A DNA stretch of 64,000 nucleotides, taken from assembly GCA_030374765.1 (NCBI GenBank), contig JARGXX010000097.1, positions 806,001 through 870,000 on the forward strand, read 5' to 3'. Positions 1-11,907 of the stretch are shown piece after piece. The translations under genes and the position numbers were made by a program. The first letter of the stretch is position 1; the number at the start of each line of letters is the position of its first letter. The notes beneath the pieces are model-generated. The model was not told the origin of the DNA. It made no database searches and was given only the letters and a program-made list of their open reading frames with translations. This DNA is from Agarophyton chilense. Its lineage: Eukaryota > Rhodophyta > Florideophyceae > Gracilariales > Gracilariaceae.

Positions 1-315
1 CGGGGCTCACCTCTGTGCACTGTATTTCAGGCACAGAGGGAAGCGCCGACTCCAAAGTAAAGGAGACAACAAACAGGTTCACAACTCACTTTTTTCTTGT
101 TCAGGATTCGTTAACCGGAGATCCAGAAAAGCAACAACAAGTAGTTGTCCGTTCCATAGTACCAACCACCCTCACTGGCGAGTGGGGCCTTACAACCCCC
201 ATTCTAGCTAGCTAGTGTTGTGCTCTTCAATACCTTACCCTTAGCCGCAAGCACCAATTTGCCAGTCCCGAACACTGTTGCAAGGGTCTGCTCTCTCCGT
301 AGAGCGGATACTACA
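1..315 (+). repeat. 3' part of a gypsy-1-family LTR
   Basis: The segment matches, with clear divergence, the last 300 or so bases of the LTRs at 21269-21935 and 27011-27726. It ends in the same GGATACTACA terminus. Shared landmarks are the GCGCCGACTCC block near base 45, the GGAGATCC block near 117, and the CTGCTCTCTCCG block just before the end. The left part lies outside the window. Just beyond it, at base 316, minus-strand Copia sequence begins, so this is probably a solo LTR or the end of an element inserted into that Copia copy. It is an old copy. Confidence 0.75.
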
Positions 316-1374
316 TCGAGTAGTCAATTACCGCATTTTGACGAAAGCCACGATCTACAAACCTTTCCTTGTACATAGTCACCATGCCAAGTGTATCAGG
401 CTTCTTGAAGTAGATCCACATATTGTCGATCACTGTACTCCCTTCCGGTCAATCTATCAAAGTCCAGACTCTGCAACTCTCGCTGTGATCCACTTTTCTC
501 TTCATGTTATTTCCGCACTATGTTGCATCAATTCCTGTCACTGTCTTGTCATATAAAGTTAGCGTGGATTGATCAGCTACACTGAATACATTCTGAGCCC
601 TAAGCACAAACAATGTGTCTGGTGAAAACCTCGATGTAGTCTTCTTGATGCGAACGGATATGTGACGCGCTCGGACACACGCGTAATCCCAAAGGGGATC
701 CAAGTCCGCTTTGAGTCAACAGCAGGCCACGCAACAAGTAGACCAGGTAGTATGAAACCAATGGCTGGGTAGAAGTAGCGAGTCAAGTCCTTTTCCATTA
801 GAGAGTCGGATTCAGTACTTAAGGCGAAACAAACGGGCCTGCTTTTGTAAATCGAGTTATCTAGCTTTTCTCTACTAGTCCTCCGGTCATCACAGTACTA
901 TTGGGGCTTAGAAAAATAGTGGGTCACCAGTTCTGGGTCATAAGTGAACTTCCCGTTCTTGTCCTCCAATCCTGCATCTTCTGAACTCTGCTCAAGATTT
1001 TGGTCCGCCTCGGCACTTTCCTTTATCAGTTGGCGAATCACTTAGTCGTGCTTGACCTTATTTCCACCTACGTTCTCTTTAATGGATGCATAGGCTGCAG
1101 AGGAATATCCTCTACGACTAAAGGGATCGTCTTTAATCCAAGTATGTCCTTGTCGAATGCAAAATCCTTGCTAACGATGACTTTACCTGTTTCGGGCCAC
1201 TACAATCTGTAGCAACTGCCTCTCTCAAAGCCTGCTAGATTTGATTTTTGTGTGCCGGATGAATACTTCCTATCACCCAACCCATCTCGCTTTTGGAACA
1301 TGAAAATTAGAAACGGACCCGAATATCTTCATATGTGAGATATCCGGCTTCTTGGTCGTAAAACCCTCATAGTA
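316..1374 (-). mobile_element. Copia remnant (Copia-E), end of integrase to start of reverse transcriptase
   Basis: Read on the minus strand, this holds Copia pol parts in the expected order. First comes an integrase C-terminal signature (KPDISHMKIFGS, near 1290-1340). Next is a block like the post-integrase linker (SKDFAFDKDIL, near 1140-1200). Last is the start of the reverse transcriptase (WTLIDRPEGSTVIDNMW then FVDRGFRQNAVIDYS, near 320-490). The element is heavily broken and has no LTRs in the window. It is cut on the left by the LTR ending at 315 and on the right by Copia-A. It is an old fossil with no intact gene. Confidence 0.6.
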
Positions 1375-1596
1375 TGAATGTCATGGACTACAAGTAATAT
1401 GCAAGAGAGAATAGATATTACATTACAATCGCTTAGGTATATGGAGATGTATCTCAAAGCACTAGTCTGTAGACTGAACACTGAACTCTATATGCACACA
1501 GCCTCTTCTGCCGGAGGTCACCTGAATACGACAAAACACGAGACAAAACTTCGATTAGCTTGACCCAGGACATTCATAGTACCCGAATAATGTTCA
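1375..1596 (+). repeat. 5' LTR of Copia-A
   Basis: This 222-bp repeat begins TGAATG and ends TGTTCA, and is repeated at 6073-6288. The two copies differ at roughly 15% of positions by eye plus small indels, so the insertion is old. It contains a TATATG block near 1490, equivalent to TATATAAATA in the other copy, which is a likely core promoter. No convincing 5-bp target-site duplication is visible. Confidence 0.8.
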
Positions 1597-4500
1597 ATAC
1601 GTAGTAATGGGCCTAGCACCGTGTTTTTTAACTACCCCTAGCCGTCCAAGTCTCTCCTGGGACCTCAAGAACGTTCCCTGGACTGATGGGAAAGGAAACC
1701 AAGAAGAGTATGCTAAATCTGTCTCGCTCTGGACTGCCTTGCAGGACAGGCTGCCTGACTCCAACTCGAATAAGATCCCTGTAGCCTTTCAAGGGTTTAT
1801 GTTGAAGTCTCAACTGTATGGCAAGGCGAGAAACTTATGCTCCGCATTTCCAGACATCGACTTTGCCTCGGTTACTGGTGCAGAATCGATAGTTAAGGCA
1901 ATATACAAACGAGATTCTCTCTCGGTTGTTAGTGAAGTCTATGCTAACTTTACTAGTCTGCTTCAAGTTAAGCGTGCCACCAAGGAATCATTCAGGAATT
2001 TCGAACTCAGATTCGACGCCCAGAAACCTAAGTTCAATGCCCAATCAGAAACGGTCAAACTCCCCGAAGCCCTTACCGCGTTCATGCTCCTGGAAACCCG
2101 GTGGTTGAGAACAAACAGCGTGTTTCCGTATTAGCGGCTGCATCAACAGACACAACGTTGACACCGAAGGCCAACACAACGGACTTCTTGAATACCGTTG
2201 ACTATGAGAAGATAGCTTCAGTGTTACGCCTGTGTGATGATGTTCACAATCTCGTACCGACTACTTCGTTCAATGCTCAACCTCTGTCTGTGAGTTCTGC
2301 TCGGATGACGCCTCGCAACTATAGAAGCAATGATCGTAATCGCTCGAACGGACTGTCACCTACGATGAAATATCCCTGCTACTCTTGCGGCAAGTATAGT
2401 CACTGTAAGAGAAACCATAATCCCGACGGGTCCTTATCACCCCATGTAAGAAGTTTTGATACTCCTCTATCATCGACACAAAGTCGTTCTGGCGCTGACG
2501 GTGACACCAAGGCCACAAGATATGGCAACAAGACGATGTCATTTAATATAGCCTCCCTTGTCTGCTCTACAGCTACTGTTAATTTTGGTTCTTTCCCCGA
2601 AAGGCTTGTTTCTTTTGTAGAAGACGGCGCTTCATACTCGGAAATCGGCCATTTGTAATTACGACTACTGCCGCAAGAACTCAGAGTTTCTGCGGATGGC
2701 ACGCTCGACCGGATTAATGACTGCTTAGAAGGACATACCAGATGGCAGTATGACACTGGCCAAAATGCAAACCCTTAACGAAGAATCCCTGGCTCAGTAA
2801 TCCTTAGGGCCACATCAGACAATGGGGCTGTCATCGAAATCACCCACCTCGTTTTGGAAAGATCCTCGCAGTGGGTGATCCGTAGAAATGTCACCCGTAA
2901 GGCTAACATCGTGCATCGTGGACGTAATGCAGTGTGTTTCAACATTGCAGGAGAACCTGATTCGATATCCATGATCGACGCAGGGTTCCTCGGTTACATT
3001 CCGGTTGAGAAGTTGTTCACCTCTTCGACGAAGTAACTCAATTCTACTTTGTACTGTCTATCGACTGTCACCTTTGAAAAGCCACCTTGGTCTGATGTCA
3101 AGAACATTGTAGATAAAATCCACAAACAATTCTGCGGACATGCGTGTTTCAGTGACCTCATGCTGCTGTTGCAACGCAATGGTCTATGGAACCATACGGT
3201 TCCAAGGAATGTTGCTGGCATAGTGGCTAGTTGCACAGCCTGTCGATCATCTGCAGTTCCTCCGCCAACTCGGAAAGTATTGGTAAGCACTCTCTCGAAG
3301 TCATTCAATGACGTAGTGGGCGTCGATCACTTGTTCCTAGATCAACTGTGTATTTTGCACATTATGGACCTGGTTTCGAGATACTCCAGAGCCCGCGTTG
3401 TGTCAACAACTGCCCTTCAAGAAGCGTTCATAACATTTGAAGCAAGTTGGGTGTCGGCTTTCTGGTACCCCGATGCCATACGTGGCGACAAAGCCCTGAT
3501 GGTAGGTGCAGTTCGAAATTATTGTGACTCGTTCGCCACAACCCTGCACCCGTTTGCACCTCGCCCCCATGCTAAAAATTCAATAGAATCGAAACATGCG
3601 ATTTAAAGGAGCGTGTTTCTCCGCCTCAAGAGAGAAGATGGCGACAGTTTTGGTCCTATTGTATCGGCCTACAAATCTGTGACCATCTCAAACAATCTCT
3701 ACGGTAACGACCATTTCTCGGAATTCGAATTGAAAAAAGGGTTCACGAAACCTGTGAGAAATAAGCCGTTTGACACCTCCATTCCTGCTGAAATAATTGA
3801 AGCAAGAGAGCAGTTCATTGATCGAAGAAAGTCAGCACAGATTCTCAGTTCAAAGTCGATTACCCAAGTACTCACATCGACCGAAGACACTGTAGAGGTT
3901 TTCATCAAGAAGGAAAAAGATAAAAGAGGTTATTGGTCCACCCTGAAGACAGTGAAATCCGTCAACACACTGGCACGCTCCATCACGGTGCCAGGTAAAT
4001 ATGGCAGAGAGATATCAGCTGCTTTTGAAGACACTCGGTTGTCACTTCCAGATACTAGCTTCCCAAAGCTCGTAGAAGATGGTCTGGATGCAATCAGCAA
4101 TGCTAATGACATTGAGCCAGTACAACCAATCATTAGTGGAACCGACCACATCCGAGGTGATGCTGATTCTCATGGCCTCGATGCCAACTTTGATGGTAAT
4201 TACCATGAGAACAATGCCAAACTTAGAGATAGGATAGAGGTCTTCTGGCCTCTTGAAGACACATATTACCCTGGGCTGTACACTCTGAAGCTACGGAAAA
4301 GAATGCCAATGTACATTACGACGATGGTGGAACTGAAGTGCTGGAAATGAGAAAGGAAGTTTGGAACTACACTGATAGCTTGCCTGAACGCTCAAGCCAA
4401 GTGGCTGTTCCACTGAAAGTGGTAAGCAAAGAAGACAAAGTCCTCAAATCAATGCCTGATCACTTCGGAAAGAAGCCATTCCTTTAACATCAGGCGCAAG

Positions 4501-6072
4501 GGTTTGATCAGTATCCAATGCACAATGCGTACACCAAAGAAGAAGACAGCTTTCTCAGAACTACTAAGCCAGTGTTTCGCCGGCTTATTACGCCCGGATT
4601 AGACATAATAAGTAGTCATACCCTATATAAGATCAAACATAATGATGACTGGTCCCTGAAACCTAAAGCCCGTATCGCACCGCATGGCAATGAGGATGAC
4701 ATGAAAGATGATCTTAGCAAAGACTGTGAAACTTGTTCTCCTACCGGTCTGCCTATTCCGGAATCGATACCGTCGCTTCATGACTGGACGATACAAAAGG
4801 CCGATGTAACAGCTGCTTTTCTACAAACGAGAGAGGCACAGAGGGATGTATACGTAAGGCCACCCAAAAAAAAGTATAATGAAGTCTATTCATGTTTGGC
4901 TACTCTTGGCTGCTGCCTATAGATTGGTGAATGCCTGCGCGAAGTGGAAAAATGTGTCTGACACCCTTCTGCGACAAATTGGCATCTCACAGTCTGCATA
5001 AATACCGCAGCTCTTCTACCAGAAACAGAATGCAAGGTCAATTCTGATCGTAGCCAAAACCGTAGATAATCTCAAGGTTGCTGGCAAAGGAGACCGTGGA
5101 AAAAGGTTCCTAGAAGCCTTCAATGATAAGTTTAAGTTTGGCGTCATCAACAATGGCCCAGGAAAACTACGGTTCTTTGGAATTAACACCATCCAAAACA
5201 GTGATTTCACCATCGAGACAAACACCAAAGATAAGCTGAAAGGTTTCATGGAATATCTCATCTCGCGTCCGCGACGAAAAGAGTCTGCAGCGAGCCTCAA
5301 CAAGATTGACAAGTTCACATTTGCATCAATCAACAGCTCATTAAGCTGGATAGAGACTGTTGCTTCACCGCTTTGCTCATTCTATAGCAGCTACCTTCAA
5401 CAGAAAGCACCTGACATCTGCCTGAGTCAATTCATTGAACAAATCAACACGTTCAGAAAGCTTAAGAGGCTGGGCCCCTTTATCGCATATCCAAGACCAA
5501 CTGGCCAAGCTGACTTCGAACTCAGTATTTTGGTATTCTCTGATGCACCTCGTATCGAAGATGTTGGACAACTGGGAATTATAACTAGCATATTGATTGG
5601 AAAGATGCACAAAAATGCAATCTACCATGTTGTCTCGTGGATGTCACACAAGGCAAAGCACCCAGTGAGAAGTGTTCCAACTGCAGAGTTTTTGTAGCAG
5701 GGGAAGGGATAGATGAAGGAAGAATGTCAGAAACGCCTATCGAGAACTACTGGACATGGAATTTAAGCTGAGAGTTTTGGTCGACTCTAAAGACTTTTTT
5801 ACGTCGATGTCTTCGCAGAAAAATTCCATCGAGAAGTCAATCAGAAGTTAAGTCAGCAGCATTAGATTTGAGGTTGAAACTGGAACTGTAGACACGATCT
5901 CATGGATTTCCGGCTCTGTAAATCTAGCTGATCCTCTCACGAAGAAGGCTAGCTGTATAACTGATCCACTACAGCTAACTTTGCTTACTGGAAGATTAAA
6001 CATTGATTTTAGCGATGTGTCTGAGACGAAGAGTTCAGAGAAGTAACTCGGTTAGCCGCAAAGAAAGGAATA
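1597..6072 (+). mobile_element. Copia-A internal region (gag-pol), broken
   Basis: This is a plus-strand Copia-superfamily element between two LTRs. Parts in order: gag-like region from about 1607, with a UBN2-like beginning (WDLKNVPWTDGKGNQEEY); a zinc-knuckle-like motif near 2370-2410; a protease region near 2570-3030; integrase near 3080-3600 (VVGVDHLFLDQL, then a D-containing block IRGDKALMVG); reverse transcriptase near 4600-5230 (KPKARIAPHGNEDD, ADVTAAFLQT); RNase H to about 5990. A polypurine tract (AAAGAAAGGAA) sits just before the 3' LTR. The KARIAPHG segment reminds me of the GalEa/PyRE10G-type Copia lineage described from red algae and some animals. That assignment is from memory. 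The element is broken in several places. Confidence 0.75.
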
Positions 6073-6288
6073 TGAATGTCATGGACTACAAGTAGTATGC
6101 ACGAGAGAATAGATATCACATTACAATGGCTTAGGTATATGGAGATGTATCATTAAGCACAAGTCCGTACACTGAACACCGAACTCTATATAAATACAGC
6201 CTCTGCTGCCGGAAGTCACCTGACTAGCGACGATAAAACACTTCAACTAGCTCGACCTACGACTGTCTTAGTACCCGAGTACTGTTCA
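6073..6288 (+). repeat. 3' LTR of Copia-A
   Basis: This 216-bp repeat pairs with 1375-1596 and has the same TGAATG start and TGTTCA end. It is preceded directly by a purine-rich tract that fits a second-strand primer. Divergence from the 5' LTR is high, so the element is old. Confidence 0.8.
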
Positions 6289-7324
6289 ATACTTAGGGGA
6301 AGGGCGCATGAAGCAACCTGTGGTCAACAAAGGCTGGTACTGTCCCACAACGACGGGATGTTCTTGCCGGCTGTCCTACCACGCTGTAATTGAGGGAGAA
6401 ATTGGAGTGATCAAAATAACGCAACGGTCACCTCCTAATGACTCGAGGGGATGTACGCACCGCCCGCGGCGATTGTTTTTATCACCGCCGAACGGTTCTG
6501 AGGCCGAATTTGAGCCGCTCTCGCTCCGCATGTCCATTCAGTCCAGAGCTCACGAAGTGATGCTAGCTTTGGGCTTGGATGAACCCGCCTTCAGTGCAGT
6601 CGATACGGTACTCAGTTCATTTGCATTTGCATTTCGGGAGCCCGTTGGGCTGTGGGGGGCACGCTGGAAACCGATCCAGGAAAGTGCCGTCGTTTGTATA
6701 TGAGTGTCGACACGCGTAACGTGTGCGAAGTCCCTGAAGCCATACTGAATGAACCGCGCGGGAGCCCCTTTGTTCCTGGAAGCTTCTTAAAAGACTGTAG
6801 GATTGCCAAGCTTTGCTTATATTCATCCCTTCTGTGCGCCCAGCGCGAGCTGATCCGTACAGGTTGGAAGCATGATTGTGACCCCATTTTTTCCTGTATC
6901 GTTTCCCGAGCAGAAGATAAACCGCCATCACCAAAAAACGCAACTAGAGGTCTCAAGAAACAGACTCTCAATCCGCATTCGGTTAGCGAATACGCGAAAT
7001 ATTGCCAGTAGTATCCAGACACACGTCAGTCCTCTCGCAGTCCGGCAGGCCCTCTTCACACAAAAGTGGTCAGCCGTAACCCTAAGTGCACGAGCGAAGC
7101 TGCGTGGCAAGAGCAATGGAACCATAGCAACTGTATCACCTGAGCCGAAAAAAATCGAGACGAAAGTTAAATATGACATGTTTTTAGTGTTGTACGCTAA
7201 TGGACAAAAATACCCGGTGCGGTTGCAAAACGGGATGAGGAAGATGTACACTGAGCGTCGATTCCACTGTAAAGGTCGTAATTCTCTCGTTTTGATATTG
7301 TTCGCCAAAACTTTCGACAAGCTC
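6289..7324. other. Unrecognised stretch with overlapping ORFs
   Basis: Several medium ORFs overlap on both strands. The largest on the plus strand are 6308-6703 and 6872-7357, and on the minus strand 6612-7022. The plus-strand start at 6308 reads KGWYCPTTTGCSCRLSYH, a Cys-x5-Cys pattern that could be the edge of a zinc-binding domain. I cannot match it to a family. The ORFs do not agree on one frame and none looks like a convincing gene. The stretch is probably decayed repeat or unclassified host sequence. Confidence 0.3.
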
Positions 7325-8410
7325 TACTGGCTAGAGCTACAACCTTGTCGAGCTTAAAGTGGGTCGTAAGGCCAGTACTATCTAACAATTGTGATTCATA
7401 CACCGTAAAAGTCAAACGGGACATGGTAAAACAGGCGGCCTGAAATATTTTTATAAGATGACTATCTGTATTAAATCGTCCGGTTTTTCTACCAAAGAGT
7501 CCTATATGAGGTACAAAAGAGTCATAATACCCATGTCTTTTTTTTACTTAGGAGTCGGAACTCCTCTTTGGTACCTGCTATACTGTTGGTAATGAAGGGT
7601 TCTAAAGAATACGTAAATAATACCCAGTGGTCAGCCACTAAGCCAAACAAATGTACAAGTATGGTCCCTAATGGAATTGTAGTGTCTTTGCGATCGATGA
7701 CCTCATACGAGACCATTTTTGTGTAATTAAGAAAAAAACTCAATTTCAAAGCTTTTCATAACTAGAACATATTGCTGAACACTTTTCCTTTAATTTCATA
7801 CTCTTTTGAAGTCTGCATTACTAGATGATTGAAAGAAATATTTTCTTTCGACATGTTCTCTTCGGATCATTTGAGGAAAAAAATATTTGGGTGTTGTTTT
7901 TCTTGCAACTTCTTATGTTTGCTACACCAAAATTTTATCGTTTAAAAAGAAAAGTATTAAAGCTCTGTTTGACTAGATTTCCGAGCCCTTTCGTCAACGA
8001 TAAAAATGTATGGTTTTTGTTTTTGTTTTCTTCTTTTCTGATCTAAATTTGAAAATTCATATCTTTAATGAATTTTAGCTGCTTTTGAAGAGAAATTTTG
8101 GCCTCATATGAGGTCAATTTTCCGGGAGTGTAGACACTAGCTTTAAAGGGTAGTAAAATCTGACACGTGGATGGCCACTAAATGTGCCGTTGCCAATTTA
8201 GCATTCCTTTAAGAAGGGTTGTAAATGCGCGCGCCATTGCAAGCCACTCCACCAGTGCCAACACGTGTCCCACTAATATATTCAGCTTCTCTAGTGTCTA
8301 CACGACCGGGTCGCCGAGTCATATCATCCCATTGACCATCGTACTCCTCACTTATGAGTTCCAACGGCAATTTATTCGGATATTCTTCGGTACACTGCCG
8401 ACATTCACTA
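7325..8410 (-). repeat. Old gypsy-1-family LTR in reverse orientation, split by a MITE
   Basis: Read in reverse complement, 7325-7679 and 8140-8410 line up in order with the LTRs at 21269-21935 and 27011-27726. Landmarks on the plus strand are TAGAGCTACAAC near 7330, TACTTAGGAGTCGG near 7545, GTGGTCAGCCAC near 7630, GGTCCCTAATGG near 7665, then AAAGGGTAGTAAAA near 8143, TGCGCGCGCC near 8226 and CACTTATGAGTTCCAAC near 8348. Between the two blocks sits a 456-bp AT-rich insert. Divergence is much higher than between the other family members, so this is an ancient copy. The outer limits are approximate. Confidence 0.7.
7682..8137. mobile_element. MITE with TA target duplication inside the old LTR
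   Basis: This AT-rich 456-bp insert is flanked on both sides by TA, at 7680-7681 and 8138-8139. Both ends read inward GTGTCT, followed 15 to 20 bases later by TGACCTCATACGAG on the left and, in reverse complement, TGACCTCATATGAG on the right. It interrupts an LTR whose sequence continues across the gap with a single TA at the site. A TA duplication and short imperfect inverted repeats point to the Tc1/mariner/pogo superfamily. It has no meaningful coding capacity, so it is non-autonomous. Confidence 0.7.
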
Positions 8411-9350
8411 TCTTGAACATGTTCCTCTTTGCCAAATTTGAAAGCTAATGTTTTCTCGCTTTGGAAATTTGTGGTCATCATCGTCCCTCTTAATGTCTTT
8501 CCGGGACGTATGAATTCCAAACAAACAGCTGTCAGCGTGGCATCATTGAAAGTCGTTGTGCGTTCTGTTGTGTGTGCGGCACTTTGACTGATTTGTTGGC
8601 CTTCTCCTGATTTCTTGGACGATTCGGTAGCAAATCCCTTGCGGAATTCTGAGTACCAAGCACGGCGGGGCGGCAGGTCAATATCAGAGGTGTTCATTGG
8701 CTTCAAAAGGTGAAATTGGAATATTCTTCTGCCATGCGGCAATTGTACGACTACAGTCTCTCCTTTAATCTGAATGAACGGAAATAAACGGTACCAATGT
8801 TTTCTTGCACCTCGAAAGACATATACTGGAGATCCTGCTGGAAGCTTCATGAGATTTGCGCACTGTTCTTTGGCTTTCGGTCCACCACTGTCCTTGAGAC
8901 CAAATGAAGTCCTTCGTCGCGTTTGCTCTTTCTGGTTCCCCACCTATGCAATTTCAATGCCCTTTGCTCGTTCCACTTGTGACGCTGCTGGGGTCTTACG
9001 TGCTGGTCGGGATAGTGATCCGCAAACCAAGAGAGTGGGACATAGTCTTTCAGGTCCTACGGTGTCGTTCACTGCTTTCACAGCCATTTGCAAACAGTCA
9101 TTTCCTGGCTCTGTGGATCTGGGCATCGTCTCTCGAATCTTCATATACGCCACTTGTAGCGGACCACGGTACCTTTCTACGTGTGACATAGTTGAGGAAG
9201 ACTCGATCGAGGCTTGAAAGACGGATATACCTTCGGTTTCAGCACGGTCAAGGAACTCCTTGGATACAAAGTTGCTTCCCTGTTCCACTCGTAGAAAGTC
9301 AGGCGGTCCGAGATACTTACTCGACCATCAGAGCAAAAACGCTTTCCACA
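8411..9350 (-). mobile_element. Retroelement integrase fragment (Copia-like, type D)
   Basis: On the minus strand, two open blocks (9288-8944 and 8943 down to about 8411) encode the second half of a retroelement integrase and its tail. Visible signatures are EQGSNFVSKEFLD (the region of the second catalytic Asp), VNDTVGPERLCPTLLV, LPAGSPVYVFRGARKHW and VVVQLPHGRRIFQ. The same family may also supply the RNase H piece at 22200-23083. The right end is the breakpoint with the inverted zinc-finger repeat fragment at 9351. The left end runs into the old LTR. It is a broken fossil fragment without its own LTRs in view. Confidence 0.65.
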
Positions 9351-10447
9351 TGCTTTTCACCAAACGTTTTTGAGGACTACCGAGATACAGTGGTGTGTCA
9401 TGCCCCATACAAAAAACAAGTACTTCAAAAGGGGCACGCCGGGTTCTTCTGGGGTTTGAGAGAGATTAGCATGATAAAACAAAAACTAAGTTTGAGAATG
9501 ATCGGGCCTGAGCTAATTCGTATCTATTCCACAAAAAATTTGAATACTTGCTTCGTGGCGGGATTTGGTCATGTCTTCGTTTCCAGCAAAAAGGGATACT
9601 GCGGCAAGAAATGAATATATAAAACCATGTTGAAAGTTCTGAGATCTGTTCTTTTGGCGTGATAATGACGCACCGCAGTCAGCTCCATGAATACTGGCAG
9701 TGTGGGGTAGCAAGCTCGAGCAATATGAACAATTTGTTACGCATTTGCGCCAAGCGGACGTCCTAGTGAGCCACAATGACGTTTAATGTAAGGGGCAGGT
9801 TGGACTCCGTTCATGAGCTCTATCGGACCCAGGCACAAGTGAATAAAAGCAGTGGCCTTCATTGGAAGCGACAACCTCAAGCGGGGCCGAGAAAGCAACG
9901 CGACAAGTGTGCCCTTCTGTGTTAGTACGGGGTTCTGCGCTGCACTCTCCAAAGTCGTCAACAAACCATATCTAGTTTTCCTCGACTGTTGTCTGAGGAG
10001 TAATAACGAGCACAAGAAGCAAAGCCCTTCCGACCGAAAAAGCTAGCGATGAAGAACGAGCGGAGCCTTATGAAGCTGATCAAGTTTGTGACTATCGTTC
10101 TGCAGAGTGGTAGATGGTCAAAGAAATCGGTAATATAGGAAGTGGTACGTTTGCCAAGCCGCTCAAGCGTGACTGGACTCTCTCCCTCTGTCAGATTACT
10201 TTTATGTGGATGCAGCTTGAACCAGCTGCTAGTGAAGATTGGCTTCCCAACAATTTCAAGCTTTCTACAACATTCCTTTCGAATCGCTAATGTTCGGCCA
10301 TGCCCACGCCTGCCGTCCAAACCCAAAAGTGGCACGAAAATCGTTCAGCTGTGATTGGCCCACCGAAAACTTGGGTTTGGGCGTCTTGCTCAAAATAAGG
10401 TGATCCCCAACACCTGCATACCCCTAGCCAGCCAACATCTAGCGATG

Positions 10448-10672
10448 TTATCGACATCTGAAGATGAAGCAGCAGTAGTTACCGCTATTGCGCCCGCTGC
10501 TACAACTGCAATGATGCATGAAAGTCATTCCAAACCCATATATAGGGGTTGTACACGCCGTAGATGCACCACGGGCAAGGGAAACGATCTCGTCGTCGTT
10601 GCATCCCAGCCCCTTCCCGGTTGCCTTGCGAGCGATGGCTCTATCATTGGTTTCAGCGACTGACGCACTCAT
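10448..10672 (-). pseudogene. SANT/Myb-like leader ORF remnant (inverted copy)
   Basis: This is the 74-codon ORF found near the start of every array unit, here on the minus strand with a Phe-to-Cys difference (GASTACTTP). It begins with ATG and contains GKGLGCNDDEIVSLARG, which resembles the start of the SANT/Myb-like proteins that accompany PIF/Harbinger transposases. Resemblance stops after about 45 residues. Confidence 0.3.
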
Positions 10673-10694
10673 ATTACATATGAAAGGCCAGTAA

Positions 10695-10745
10695 AAGACT
10701 CGAGACTGTCACTTCTATGGGATAGAAGTGACAGTCTTGAGTTTT
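10695..10745. repeat. Terminal inverted-repeat junction in the inverted fragment
   Basis: Two 24-bp arms, 10695-10718 and 10722-10745, face away from each other across GGG. The innermost 15 bp of the arms (GACTGTCACTTCTAT and its complement) are perfect. This is the reverse complement of the junctions at 59268-59318 and 63126-63176, with the same 3-bp spacer. Confidence 0.85.
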
Positions 10746-11907
10746 GTTTGCGATAAAATAAACATAAGAAGCAACCTTCCGATGGATTTGAATTGCAGTG
10801 TGCCCGTTTGGCACGAATTGGCCGCACCAACCTGGCCCCAAAGCCAGCCCAGAACAGGGGGTTTCCGCTTAAAGTTAAGGATTCTACGCTGGTTGGGGAC
10901 TATCTATCCTAAATCCAAAACGGGGGTTTCGGCTTAGGTCGTGTTTTGGGCTTTTGCGTTATCCAAAGGTACCCTTCGGTACCTATTTCGACTCCAAGCA
11001 GAACCACAACGAAGTTTTGGGGTTTGGGTGGTAGACGTGAGTGTACACCTGACTACAAAGATGAGCGATGGCCTGCTGTAGTGCCGTCCAGAATGTAGAG
11101 GACGGTGTGTAGCTCTGAAGCTGGCGACAGGTCCTGGAGAGAACTGTGCTACAGCCGGAGAGATACTCGCAATAGCAGCCTTAAATAGAGCTGTTTGCGA
11201 AGTCAAGAATGGCCTGCGAGGAGGTTGATCGACGAAAACAGTACGGACAGTGTGGATGGATTGTGATGATTATCGTCGTCTTTACTGCTTGCAAGTCAGT
11301 TTAGCACTGCACGTTAACTACACTACTGCCTGTCGTATTTCATTCCGAATGCAGAATGCAACGCAGGTCAATCTAGACCACCATCGTAAACGAGACCTTT
11401 GCAGTGCCATCTTCTGGTGAGAACGACGCATGTACTACAAATCCCCCACTGTGCACGTAGAATCTCTACAGCGTGGGCATGTCCTTAAAGTATATTCGTT
11501 CATGATGTCGATCAGGTTCCTCTTTTGTCAGTGTCAGGCAATAAGGTAAAGCACATTCTTTGCAGCAATCGATTTCTCCCAGTTTTTTTTCGAGAACTTC
11601 GCCTTAAAACACGTCTGTCAGATCACGGATGGTCTGATTATCTAGCGAGCGCCCAACGAGAGGACTGCTGTGACTCTATAAGAACGCGTGCGCACCTGGC
11701 CTTTACTGGCCTATAGGAACGAGGACACAGACAACGTAACTACAGAACAGCAATAAAAACCCGAAGATTCTAATAGACTTCGTTTATCGCTTTCTGATTC
11801 TAGAAGAAACTCTCATGTTATTTTATAATGCCTAGATAAGCGGGCGATGAATTGAGAACACAAGGAAAAGTTCTATTGGAAATGACAAGTTTACTGGTGT
11901 GCTTGCA

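Noticed and set aside
8209-8410. C-terminal end of the minus-strand integrase ORF
   Set aside because: The bases belong to the old gypsy-1-family LTR, so the protein end is a read-out of LTR sequence, not integrase.
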